Of a DNA stretch of 64,000 bases, positions 53,429 to 63,300 are shown one piece after another. Source of the DNA: Stenotrophomonas sp. Iso1 (GTDB lineage: Bacteria > Pseudomonadota > Gammaproteobacteria > Xanthomonadales > Xanthomonadaceae); NCBI RefSeq assembly GCF_027497995.1, contig NZ_JAODBT010000001.1, positions 2,010,488 to 2,074,487 of the forward strand, in the 5' to 3' direction. The notes below the pieces were generated by a model. It saw only the letters and a list, made by a program, of their open reading frames with translations. It did no database searches and was not told the DNA's origin. The position numbers and the translations under genes were made by a program. Every line of letters begins with the position of its first letter. The stretch's first letter is position 1.

Positions 53429-56179
53429 ATGAGCATCAACCTCAAGATCCTGATCAGCAAGCTGGATGACACCTGCAGGCAAGCGGCCGAACGGGCCGCG
53501 AATCTATGCATGAGCCGTGGCAATTACGAGGTGGATCTGGAACACCTGTTCCTGGCGTTGTTGGAGCAACCACAGAGCGACTTCGTGCTGATTGCCCGCC
53601 GCAGCGGCATTTCGCCGGACTCCCTGGAGCGTGATCTCACTGATGAGATCGGCCAGTTCAAGATTGGCAACAGTCGTACGCCGGTGTTTTCGCAGCATAT
53701 TCCGAAGCTCTTCGAACACGCCTGGTTGATCGCGTCACTGGATTCGGAAACCTCGCGCATCCGCAGCGGGCATTTACTGTTGGCGCTGCTGACAGAGCCC
53801 GATCTCGCGCAGTTGGCTTATCGCGGCTCCAAGCTTTTTGTACGTTTCAAGCGTGATGAGCTCAAACACGATTTCGCTAAGTTGACTGAAGGCTCGCAGG
53901 AATCTGTGCAGACTCTGCGCTTTGCCGATGCCTCCGCGACGGGCGATGAAGATGGCGGCGCGGGAGAGAGCGGGGCTGCTGATGCCAAGGGGGGCTTGTC
54001 CAGGACGCCGGCGCTGGATCAGTTCACTACCAATCTTACCCAGCGCGCCCGCGACGGAAAGATCGACCCGGTGATCGGGCGCGATGCTGAAATTCGCCAG
54101 GTGATCGACATACTGATGCGCCGTCGGCAGAACAACCCGATCCTCACTGGCGAAGCGGGTGTTGGTAAGACGGCAGTGGTTGAAGGCTTGGCGCGGCGCA
54201 TCGCCGAAAAAGACGTGCCTGACGTGTTGTTGGGTGTCGAGCTGCACACCTTGGACATGGGCCTGTTGCAGGCCGGCGCCAGTGTGAAAGGTGAATTTGA
54301 GAATCGTCTGAAGAATGTCATCGACGAGGTCAAGAAGAGCCCACATCCCATCATTTTGTTCATTGACGAAGCGCACACGATGATCGGGGCCGGCGGTACG
54401 GCGGGGCAGAATGATGCCGCCAATCTGCTCAAACCGGCGCTGGCGCGCGGTGAACTGCGTACTATCGCCGCGACGACGTGGGGCGAGTACAAAAAGTACT
54501 TCGAGAAGGATGCGGCGCTGGCCCGTCGGTTCCAGGTGGTCAAGGTGGAAGAGCCCAGCGAGGCCCTTGCTGCCGCCATGCTGCGAGGGATGGTCGGGCT
54601 GATGGAGGCACATTTCGGCATCCGCGTGCTGGACGAAGCCGTGACCGAAGCCGTGCGTCTGTCGCATCGCTATATCAGTGGTCGTCAGTTGCCGGACAAG
54701 GCGGTGAGCGTGCTCGATACCGCCTGCGCCAAAGTAGCGCTGGGCCAGAGCGCGACGCCGGCCATCATCGAAGACACCCGCAAGCAACTTGATCGCCTGC
54801 AGACCGAGATCGACGCTTTGCAGCGCGAGACCTCCGGCGGCAGCGAACAGCACAGCGAACGCTTGGCCGAGCTGCATGTACATCAGGCTGGCGCCCAGGC
54901 GGTGCTGGCCAACAACGAGGAGCGGTTGGGGCGGGAGCGCGAACTGGCAAGTCGTATCGCTCAACTGCGTCAACAGCTGGAGCAGGGTCAGCCGCAGGCG
55001 CCTGGTGAAGCGGCCGAAGAAGGCGACGTTGCCGTTGCCGTTGCCAAGCCCACCAACAAACGCAAGGCGAGCAAGCCGGAGTTGTCGTCCCAGCACGCAG
55101 AGCTGGCGGGATTGCAGGCGGAAATGCGCCAGCTGCAGGGTGAAACACCGATGGTGCCGCTACAGGTGGATGGCACCGTGGTTGCGGAGATCGTCTCGGC
55201 CTGGACTGGCGTGCCGCTGGGCCGCATGGTCAAGGATGAAATCCGAACTGTCCGCTCACTAAGCAGTCTTCTGGTGGAGCGCGTCATCGGGCAGGACCAC
55301 GCACTGGATGCCATTACACAGCGTGTGCGTACCGCCACTGCCAAGCTGGAAGATCCGAACAAGCCGCGCGGTGTTTTTATGTTTGTAGGGCCGTCCGGTG
55401 TCGGTAAAACCGAAACCGCATTGGCGCTGGCCGACATCCTTTATGGCGGTGAGCGCAAGCTCATCACCATCAACATGAGCGAGTACCAGGAAGCACACAG
55501 CGTATCTGGACTAAAGGGCTCGCCACCGGGCTATGTCGGCTACGGCGAAGGTGGCGTATTGACCGAAGCCGTGCGCCGCAATCCTTACAGCGTGGTATTG
55601 CTGGACGAAGTGGAAAAGGCTCATCCGGACGTGCTGGAAATGTTTTTCCAGGTGTTCGACAAGGGCATGATGGACGACGCCGAGGGGCGAGAGATCGATT
55701 TCCGAAATACGTTGATCATCCTGACCTCCAACATTGGTTCCTCGCAGATCATGCAGGCCTGTCTGAACAAGCCTGTCGAGGAGATTCCGGCGGCCGAGGC
55801 GTTGGCTGATGCGCTGCGGCCAATCCTGATGCGCAGCTTCAAGCCGGCCTTCCTGGGGCGCCTGAAAGTGGTGCCGTACTACCCCATCAACGATGACGTG
55901 CTGGCAAAGATCATCACGCTGAAGTTGGGGCGCATCCGCGATCGTGTGGTCGCAAATCACAAGGCTACTTTCAGTTGGGACGACAACCTTGTCGAGGCAG
56001 TACTGGCGCGATGCACGGAAGTGGACTCCGGAGCGCGCAACGTGGATCACATCCTCAATGGCACCTTGTTGCCTGAGATCGCCGAGAGCGTTCTAGCGGC
56101 AATGGCGGAAGGAAGCCGCATCAATGCCATCAAGGTCACCGCCGGCAAGAAGGGTGACTTCAAGTACAGGATTTCTTGA
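53429..56179 (+). CDS. clpV: ClpV (TssH), sheath-recycling AAA+ ATPase
   Basis: 916 residues from ATG 53429 (MSINLKILISKLDDTCRQAA), the usual ClpV start; GTG 53417 is less likely. The N-terminal domain (1-155) binds TssC. The first AAA+ module has Walker A GEAGVGKT and Walker B LFIDEAH. A middle coiled coil (about 420-550) carries an unusual Lys/Ala-rich insert (VAKPTNKRKASKPE). The second module has GPSGVGKTET, LLDEVEKAH and the sensor TSNIGSSQIMQACL. It disassembles contracted sheaths for reuse. It follows tssG after 66 bases containing a 30-codon mini-frame that overlaps its start. Confidence 0.97.
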   Translation: MSINLKILISKLDDTCRQAAERAANLCMSRGNYEVDLEHLFLALLEQPQSDFVLIARRSGISPDSLERDLTDEIGQFKIGNSRTPVFSQHIPKLFEHAWLIASLDSETSRIRSGHLLLALLTEPDLAQLAYRGSKLFVRFKRDELKHDFAKLTEGSQESVQTLRFADASATGDEDGGAGESGAADAKGGLSRTPALDQFTTNLTQRARDGKIDPVIGRDAEIRQVIDILMRRRQNNPILTGEAGVGKTAVVEGLARRIAEKDVPDVLLGVELHTLDMGLLQAGASVKGEFENRLKNVIDEVKKSPHPIILFIDEAHTMIGAGGTAGQNDAANLLKPALARGELRTIAATTWGEYKKYFEKDAALARRFQVVKVEEPSEALAAAMLRGMVGLMEAHFGIRVLDEAVTEAVRLSHRYISGRQLPDKAVSVLDTACAKVALGQSATPAIIEDTRKQLDRLQTEIDALQRETSGGSEQHSERLAELHVHQAGAQAVLANNEERLGRERELASRIAQLRQQLEQGQPQAPGEAAEEGDVAVAVAKPTNKRKASKPELSSQHAELAGLQAEMRQLQGETPMVPLQVDGTVVAEIVSAWTGVPLGRMVKDEIRTVRSLSSLLVERVIGQDHALDAITQRVRTATAKLEDPNKPRGVFMFVGPSGVGKTETALALADILYGGERKLITINMSEYQEAHSVSGLKGSPPGYVGYGEGGVLTEAVRRNPYSVVLLDEVEKAHPDVLEMFFQVFDKGMMDDAEGREIDFRNTLIILTSNIGSSQIMQACLNKPVEEIPAAEALADALRPILMRSFKPAFLGRLKVVPYYPINDDVLAKIITLKLGRIRDRVVANHKATFSWDDNLVEAVLARCTEVDSGARNVDHILNGTLLPEIAESVLAAMAEGSRINAIKVTAGKKGDFKYRIS

Positions 56180-56207
56180 TTTCTGGAAGACCAAAAGGAG
56201 AACGACA

Positions 56208-56558
56208 ATGGAATTCTACGGATTTGACCGCGAAGCGGCCCTCAGTCATTGCGACAGCCTGGAAATCGGCCTGGCACGCGAACTGGACCGCGTCCGCGCC
56301 TGGAACCGGGTTCGCCCGGAGCACGTGATTGAGCTATTGGACACGGCGGCACCTGCCGCACGCTGGGATGCGCGCAACATCGCCGCGCAGATCAGCCGTG
56401 GCTCGTGGCGCGTCCACATGGATGCCGCTGTGGTGGGAAAACCTCAGTTGGTCAGCAACGTACGTGAAGTGCAGATCACCGCCGGTGGCCGAGACTACCG
56501 TCTGAAGATCAGTGAAGGCGTGCGGCTGCAGTTGGACGAAATCGTTCAGGGCGTATGA
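56208..56558 (+). CDS. Hypothetical protein after clpV, 116 residues
   Basis: The ATG at 56208 has a strong AAGGAG site at 56195-56200, so translation is well supported; the upstream extension of the frame lies inside clpV and is rejected. The product is a soluble protein (MEFYGFDREAALSHCDSLEI; ARWDARNIAAQISRGSWRVH; GRDYRLKISEGVRLQLDEIV) without membrane segment or signal. It has no family I can name. It is 28 bases downstream of clpV and the last gene before the third vgrG, so it belongs to the T6SS operon and may be a small regulator or chaperone. Confidence 0.75.
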   Translation: MEFYGFDREAALSHCDSLEIGLARELDRVRAWNRVRPEHVIELLDTAAPAARWDARNIAAQISRGSWRVHMDAAVVGKPQLVSNVREVQITAGGRDYRLKISEGVRLQLDEIVQGV

Positions 56559-56684
56559 CGGCCCGCGTGCGCGTTGCCTGTCATGGGCAATACGCACATG
56601 GAGTGCGGGTTACGCATTGGGGCGGTGATTGCATGAACCGCGTGTTCGCTTGAGGGGGCAGGCGCGCGTATTGCAAGGCAGGGA

Positions 56685-59426
56685 ATGACCATGGATCTGG
56701 CAAGCAACATATTGGCAGCACTGGCAGGGCCGGCGCACGCACAGCGATTCCTGCGGCTGCATACCGCCTTGGGAAGCGAGGTGCTGGTGGCGGAAACCCT
56801 GGACGGTATCGAACAGGTAGATGGCCCGGGATTCCAGTGGACGGTCACCGCGCTATCAACAGACGCGGGCCTCGCGTTGGCGCCGTTGGTCGGCCAGGCT
56901 GCGCTGCTGCAACTGCAACAGGCCGATGGTGGTCTGCGTCCGTTGCATGGGCGCATTACTGCCGTTGATCGTATCGGCAGCAACGGCGGCTTGGCACGGT
57001 ATCGCCTGCGGCTGCAGCCATGGTTGGCTTTCCTGTCACAACGCGTGGACAGCTATGTGTTCCATGACAAAACCGTCGTGGAGATCGTCGAAGACATCTT
57101 CGCCGACTATGGCGTTCTGGCGCCGGCGTGGCGTTGGTCGCTGAGTGATGCCAGCCAGTACGCCAGGCGCAGCCTGACGACTCAGTACCAGGAGAGCGAC
57201 CTTGCCTTCGTGCAGCGGTTGCTCGCAGAGGAAGGCATCTACTACTGGTTCGAGCATGAAGGCGAGGCCAGCGATGCGGACTACGGCAAACACACCCTCG
57301 TGCTTGCGGACCACAGCCACGATACCCGCGAATTGGGCAGCGTTCGTTTCCACCGCCGCGACGAGAGCGAGCGCAGTGACACTGTGCAGCGCTGGGATGT
57401 TGCCCGCCGCTGGCGCACCAGCCGCGTGGAGCGCGCCACTTGGGACTACCGCACCTTGGAGCGCCGGCAGGCCAGCGCTGAAGCCGCGCAGGGCGAAGAT
57501 TTTGGCATCGTCGACCGCGATACCTGCGGGCCATATGGCTGGCAGGAGAACACCCGTGGCCAACGACGTGCACAGCAACATCTGGATGCCCCACGTGTGG
57601 ACAGTCATGTCATCAACGGCGCAGGGCAATGGCGCGGGCTCATGCCGGGCGCACGCTTCAGCCTTCACCAGCATCCACAGGTGGAAGCAGGTGACAGCTT
57701 CTTGTGCCTGTCAGTACATCACCAGGCCCGCAATAATCTGGATGCAGATGTGTTCGACACACTGGAGCAAACACTTGGGCCGGCCAGCGTTGCCGTGCCC
57801 CAGCTGCCGGCCGCGCTGGGGGGCAGGGCCGACATCGCTGAGCCGAACAGTATCTCCAGCACGTTCTACGATAACCAGTTCGTGGCCATCCCCGCCGACG
57901 CGGTGTACCGCCCGAGAACCGAAGATGGCCACGGCATGCACCTGCATCCGCGCCCGACCGTCACCGGTACGCTCAGTGCGGTCGTCGTCAGTGACGGTGA
58001 GCCCTTGTTGTCCGACCGTGATCACCGCATCAAGGTGCAGTTTCCGTGGCAGCGCGGGGGCAATGCCAGCAGCGGTTTGGCGCATCCGGGCGGTGACGAT
58101 AACGCCAGCGCCGATGGCAATGCCTGGACCTGGGTGCGTGTGATGACCCCTTGGGCCGGCGACAACTGGGGCGGCGTGGTGCTGCCGCGTCGCGGCCAGG
58201 AAGTGTTGGTGGCTTTCCTTGAGGGCGACATCGACCGCCCGGTGGTGGTGGGCGCGGTCTATAACGGTCGCGGCCAGGCCGACGCCCAGCACAACCAGCT
58301 CAATGGCGGTGGTGCAAATGCAACGGGTAATGCGGCAGCTTGGTTTGAGGGCAATGATCATGCAGCGGTGTTTACCGGCTTCAAGAGTCAGGCATTGGCA
58401 CAGAGCCAGGCCGGCACCGGCGGCTATCAACAACTGCGTTTTGATGACACGCCAGGGCAGGGCCGTGCGCAGCTCTCGACCACACAGTTCGACAGCACCT
58501 TGACCTTGGGGCATCTGAAGGGCGGGCATGACAACGTGCGTGCCGGTGAACGCGGATTCGGTGTGGAGCTTTCCACCCAGGCACAGGGCAGCCTACGCGC
58601 CGGCAAAGGCCTACTACTGACCACCGAGACCGGCACCCAACAGTTGGCCGCACCGCAGGCGATGGCCCAGCTGGCTGAAAGCCAGAACCTACTCAAGTCA
58701 CTGGCCGATTCAGCCAGAGAGCAGCAAGCGCAGCTGCCGAACGAGCCGGCTGAACTAGCCGTCGACCAGACCCTGGGCGAGCTGCAAGAGCAACTCAAGG
58801 CCACGCACAGTGGTAGCACGGGCGGCAGTATCGCCGGTGGGGGTGGTGAAGCCATTGGCTGGAGCGCACCGGTCTTGCTGGGCAGCGGTGTCGCTGGCGT
58901 ACTCAGCCTGACTCCGGCCGATCAGGCCTGGGTAAGCGGCACGCATACCACTTTGAGTGCGGGTGTCGCACTGAACTGGATGACGCAAGGTGCACTCACG
59001 CTGGCCGTTGCCAACGGGCTGATGGTGTACACCGCAGGACAGCAAGCGCGTAGCGAAAGCCCCAATCAGGAACGCGGCATCGCCTTACACGCCGCACAAG
59101 GCAAGGTCAGCGCCAGAGCGCACCAGAACCTGGTCAAGGTCGCTGCGAAGACGGAAGTACGTATTGCCAGCACCGAAGCGGACGTACAACTGTCGGCGCC
59201 GAGCAAGCACCTGCTGGCAAGCGCGGCCGGTGCCTACATCCGCATTGAAGGCGACAACATCGAACTGGGCGCACCGGGGAAGATTGAGTTCAAGGCAAGC
59301 CAGAGGGAGTGGGTTGGGCCGGCGAGCGTTAATGGGCGGGCGGAACGGGTCAGTGCGCCGTTCAGTGGCTGCATGGAGAAGTTCAAGGACGCCGCAAACG
59401 GGGGCGGTGGCCGTGTCGTTGTCTGA
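56685..59426 (+). CDS. vgrG: VgrG spike protein (island 3)
   Basis: 913 residues. The gp27-like base covers about 1-390 (LTTQYQESDLAFVQRLLAEE; FHRRDESERSDTVQRWDVAR), then the gp5-like OB fold (HRIKVQFPWQRGGNASSGL; WGGVVLPRRGQEVLVAFLEG; DIDRPVVVGAVYNGRGQ) and the DUF2345 helix (LHAAQGKVSARAHQNLVKVA; IEGDNIELGAPGKIEFKASQ). It ends with a short Gly-rich tail (NGGGGRVVV), no effector domain. An insertion of charged helix (about 660-720, AQLAESQNLLKSLADSAREQ) sits before the last part. Cargo should be the VasX-like toxin via the following DUF4123 protein. Confidence 0.96.
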   Translation: MTMDLASNILAALAGPAHAQRFLRLHTALGSEVLVAETLDGIEQVDGPGFQWTVTALSTDAGLALAPLVGQAALLQLQQADGGLRPLHGRITAVDRIGSNGGLARYRLRLQPWLAFLSQRVDSYVFHDKTVVEIVEDIFADYGVLAPAWRWSLSDASQYARRSLTTQYQESDLAFVQRLLAEEGIYYWFEHEGEASDADYGKHTLVLADHSHDTRELGSVRFHRRDESERSDTVQRWDVARRWRTSRVERATWDYRTLERRQASAEAAQGEDFGIVDRDTCGPYGWQENTRGQRRAQQHLDAPRVDSHVINGAGQWRGLMPGARFSLHQHPQVEAGDSFLCLSVHHQARNNLDADVFDTLEQTLGPASVAVPQLPAALGGRADIAEPNSISSTFYDNQFVAIPADAVYRPRTEDGHGMHLHPRPTVTGTLSAVVVSDGEPLLSDRDHRIKVQFPWQRGGNASSGLAHPGGDDNASADGNAWTWVRVMTPWAGDNWGGVVLPRRGQEVLVAFLEGDIDRPVVVGAVYNGRGQADAQHNQLNGGGANATGNAAAWFEGNDHAAVFTGFKSQALAQSQAGTGGYQQLRFDDTPGQGRAQLSTTQFDSTLTLGHLKGGHDNVRAGERGFGVELSTQAQGSLRAGKGLLLTTETGTQQLAAPQAMAQLAESQNLLKSLADSAREQQAQLPNEPAELAVDQTLGELQEQLKATHSGSTGGSIAGGGGEAIGWSAPVLLGSGVAGVLSLTPADQAWVSGTHTTLSAGVALNWMTQGALTLAVANGLMVYTAGQQARSESPNQERGIALHAAQGKVSARAHQNLVKVAAKTEVRIASTEADVQLSAPSKHLLASAAGAYIRIEGDNIELGAPGKIEFKASQREWVGPASVNGRAERVSAPFSGCMEKFKDAANGGGGRVVV

Positions 59427-60339
59427 GTACGCTGGCGATGAAGCCACTAAGTGGGCAACGCTGGAGGCGTTGCGCACAAAAGTGTTCCGTGCGGGCCAAG
59501 CGTATCTGTTCGTTGACCCAACAATGGGTACGCCATGGGACCGGTCCGGGGATAGCGAGGTTGAACCGTATCGTGAAATCACGCTTGAGCTGCGCGCTTT
59601 TCAATTTCCCAGCCAACTGTGTCCGTTTCTTGTTCCATTGCGGAATGCAATCGGTGGATTCTTCGATCACTCGTTCGAGCAGGCATGGGTGCAATGCGCA
59701 AAACCCCATCTGCCCTATCCGATCTGCGGTTGGATCAATAGCGACCTGTCTGTGAATGAACTCCGTGCGCATCTCGTTTCGCAGATGACGCGGCGGGAAG
59801 ATGGAAAGCCTTGGCTGCTCAGGTTCTACGACCCTCGCGTTGCGCAGCATATGACGGCGTTCGTCGATCGTGGATTTCACCTTGAGGGTTTGAGCAACTG
59901 GTGGTTCCTAGGCAGCACGGGTCACCTGCGAACACTTCCGGTTGGTGATATCGGCATGCTGAGCGAACTGCCAAAAGACGCGATCACCCGCCTCGACTGG
60001 TTGCGGGTGATCAATCACGTCAGTGCGGATTGGCTGATCCACACGGGAGGTGGTGCAGTTGAAAATGACAGGCTTTATGACGCTGTGCGCGCCGCTGCTG
60101 AAGCAGGTCTGTCGCCATTACAGGAGGCAGATTGCATCGCCTTTATCCTGCACCGCTGCCTCGTGCATAGTCAGATAGAACAGCATCCGATAGTGGCGGT
60201 TTGGTTGGCCGAGGCCCGCAGTGGCAGGTGTCATTACGTGGATGCAGCTGCCTGTGCGACCCCGGAAGTATGGAACGAAATAGCCGCTGGCCAGTGGCTG
60301 CTCAAATCAAATCAGAAGCAAGGAACAAGTCATGGCTGA
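59407..60339 (+). CDS. DUF4123 effector adaptor, island 3
   Basis: 310 residues from GTG 59407 (GTG 59413 or TTG 59419 are alternatives), slightly overlapping the vgrG end; no ATG exists near the start. The DUF4123 domain covers about 20-150 (EALRTKVFRAGQAYLFVDPT; SQLCPFLVPLRNAIGGFFDH; PICGWINSDLSVNELRAHLV; LLRFYDPRVAQHMTAFVD). The rest is a helical C-terminal part (RLDWLRVINHVSADWLIHTG). It is quite different in sequence from the island 1 adaptor, as expected if each serves its own effector. Its end overlaps the toxin start by 8 bases. Confidence 0.88.
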   Translation: MAVSLSEYAGDEATKWATLEALRTKVFRAGQAYLFVDPTMGTPWDRSGDSEVEPYREITLELRAFQFPSQLCPFLVPLRNAIGGFFDHSFEQAWVQCAKPHLPYPICGWINSDLSVNELRAHLVSQMTRREDGKPWLLRFYDPRVAQHMTAFVDRGFHLEGLSNWWFLGSTGHLRTLPVGDIGMLSELPKDAITRLDWLRVINHVSADWLIHTGGGAVENDRLYDAVRAAAEAGLSPLQEADCIAFILHRCLVHSQIEQHPIVAVWLAEARSGRCHYVDAAACATPEVWNEIAAGQWLLKSNQKQGTSHG

Positions 60340-63300
60340 CGGCGCAGGGATCGCACAGAAGACGCGGGATACCAGTTCCAATGCAGGCACGTTTGGTGAT
60401 TGCCAGCGTTGTGACAAGCAGGGCCTACCCATTCTGCCGTTGCGTTTTGCCTATGCGTACTGGCAAGGCAGGACGGAGACATCGGTAAAAGCGAATCTTT
60501 CGGAAACCGATTTCAAGCAGATGTCCGGCGAGTTGCTTATGCGCCCGCTCAGTCAGGGCTATCTGCATGTGTTGGACGAGCGCAACGGCGGGACATGGCG
60601 GGTGTTCTTTGTTGGTAGCGATGGCGCGCTGTGGGAGTTTCCTGCAAAGACAACACCTAATGCGTCTGACTACCAGTGCGGACGCACCGATCACGGCGTG
60701 CGCTCATCGATGTTCATGGTCACCCAGCCCCAAGATGCCAAGCGCATCTGGCTGTCCTACGCCAGCACCTTGTACACCCCAGCGCAATTGGACATTTTCA
60801 AAACCGCAATCCTGCAGGACAAGGTGCCGGCAGATGCCGACGAGCAGATGGCGCAGTACCTACGCACGCGCTTCCATGATTTTGATGTGCCCAGTCTTAT
60901 GGCGATGGCCAAGGGTGCCACCGGTACCAACAAGGCGTTGGGCATCGCAAAGGACGGCGGCAACTTGCAAGCGCTGGTGCGCGAGTACTGCGGTGTGCTT
61001 GCACCATTCCAAGCCAGCATCACGCCAGCACGTGACCTGTCCGGCATTGCTGCGGCAATTGGTGAGCGGGTGCATGGGGTCTGTTCCCGCGGCATGGGAG
61101 GTGTGGCGCTCTATCTTGATGACCCGATGGGTGTTGCCCAGGAAATACGCCACCACGAAAAGGTGACAAGGCTGCAGATCGAGGCCATCGATGCGAAATA
61201 TTCTCGGCAGCTGCGGGCCAAAGGGCTGATCGACCAGCTTGAGAAAGCGTGGGGGCAGGGCGCCAACCCGGGCGAAAAAAAGGAAAAGAGTGCCGAGTGG
61301 GTCAGCGACTATCGCGACAAGCTCAATGCCGCGTCCATTAGCCAGTTTGAAAGTGCCTACAAGAGGGAAAAAGGTACCCTGGATGGCGCCTTGTCGTTGT
61401 TGGGCGATGATGCCAAACGCTACATGGAATCTTTTAACTTCGAGCGCGCCGCCCGCTGCGATTTCGATGCGGAAGATGTACGCTCGACCACAGACATGGT
61501 GTGCCAGCTGGGAACCGTTCTGTGCGGGCTCGAGTTGTCCGCATCAGGCCGCGCGCTTGCGCAGCAGCTGCTGGACAAGCCTATTGAAGAGAACCTGTGG
61601 TACCGGGCCATGTTGGCCGGGCAGAAGCCGTTGCTGAAGTTCCTGAAAGAGGACCAAGGCTCGGACGTGCTCGGAAGCTTCAAGACGGCCTATGGTGTGG
61701 TGGATGAGTGGATCAATGCCTATCAGAAGATGGCCGCCACCCTACATTTGTCCGCAGGCGCAACACTGAGTGCTGCGTCGGGCGCGGCGGCCCAACTGGG
61801 ACAGGCCGATCCGCTATTCAGGGCCACGCTGCCGCTTGCGGAGGCAGTCCAGCAGTTGACCCTGTCGTTACAGGGATTGCTGACGCGTGCGCAGAACGCT
61901 GCTTTCAAACAAGTTCGTATCTTCGCGCTGGTGGGGGCGCTTTGGCACCGCGCTGTGGCCATACCGTTCTATGAAGAGAAAACGCTGGCTGCATTGGTGC
62001 GCGAGAATAATGAGGCTGCGTGGGGGGCGCCGATTGAGAGCCGCAACCAGCAGTTCATCGACCCGGAAGGGCGGCGCGTGGCCAAGGTCAAGTTGGGCGA
62101 TTACGCCAGTGAGCTGGGAGAGGCCGGGCTTAAAAAAATTCCCTTGCTGCGCATCAGATTTGGTGACCCGCCTGATGTATCCATGATGTCCGCGGAAGGG
62201 GCGCGTGACGCCAGCCGCCAGCAGCGCCGTCAGGAAGCTCGGGCGGAGCGCAGAGCAGAGGGCCGGCGCATGCGCAATGGTCCCGGACCCCAGAAGACTG
62301 CCTTGGCCGTTGCAATGGAGCAGGGGCTGAAGAAGCTGGCCGAGGATTTGGAGGTCCTGCGCCAGGCCGAGGCACGGAACGCCAGAGTATCCGCTGCGGC
62401 TGCGCGCAACCAGGCCCGAGTGGGTCTTCCATCAGCGACACCGCAAGCTGCGGTCGTGCCAGCGGCATTGGCCACGCTGCAGCGCAGCCCGTCCAGGAAC
62501 TGGTTGAGCGATGCGGTGAAATTGGCCAAAAATGGAGGAGTGAACGGCGCCTTTTCTGCTTGGATCGGCGCGCTGCAGGTTACGTCTTTGGCCGCATCGT
62601 ACAAGGAGCTGCAGGAGAAGCCGGACGAAAAGACTTGGGCCAAAGTAATTGGTTCAACATTGGGTGTGGTGGGAGCGTTCGCCGAAGTAATAGCGGCGGG
62701 CTATCTACTCACTGGTGCATCTGCAGACAAAGCACTGATCTTGAGGCTGACACCAGCGCGAATCGCGGGCGTAGGGGGAGTAATTGGTGGGGTTTCTGGT
62801 GTTGTGGGTGGGGTATTGACCTTTATCGACGGCTATGAGCGTTTTCAATCGGCTGATAATGACTCCGGTGCCGCATTGATGCTCGGAGGAGTATTCATGA
62901 CAGCGGGGGGCGCTGCAGCAGCTGCAGGCGGGATGGCTTCAGTTGTTTCAGGAGGTCTTGTTCTGGGTCTTGGACCGGTTGCTTGGGGAGTCTTGGCGCT
63001 CGGACTCGCAATACTGGGTATTGCTGCCATATTTGTTGGAGATGCTTGGAAGGACAATGGATTGCAAGCGTGGCTTCGTTCCTGCTGTTTTGGAATAAAG
63101 CCTTCATACAATGATGGCAGGCAGGAGCAGCTTGCGTTCGAGAAGCTCTTCGAGATACCCATGGAGTTATGCATGCAATGGCGAAAGGGAATTTTTGGGC
63201 ATGGCACCATTATCGTGGAAATCGATGTGCCTGACATTGCAGCGGGAGAAGGAGTACTCAGCTATACATTAACCTTTACCATGACCGATGGCAGTAGGCA

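Noticed and set aside
53774-55096. 440-codon minus-strand frame opposite clpV
   Set aside because: It lies wholly inside an intact clpV with both Walker pairs; its product has no recognisable domain and is leucine/histidine/arginine-rich.
56559-56684. Hairpin near 56573-56600 before the third vgrG as a terminator
   Set aside because: The stem is imperfect and no T-run follows; it may be incidental in GC-rich sequence.
57711-58529. 272-codon minus-strand frame inside the third vgrG
   Set aside because: It is opposite the well-conserved OB-fold region of VgrG and lacks any domain or ribosome binding site.
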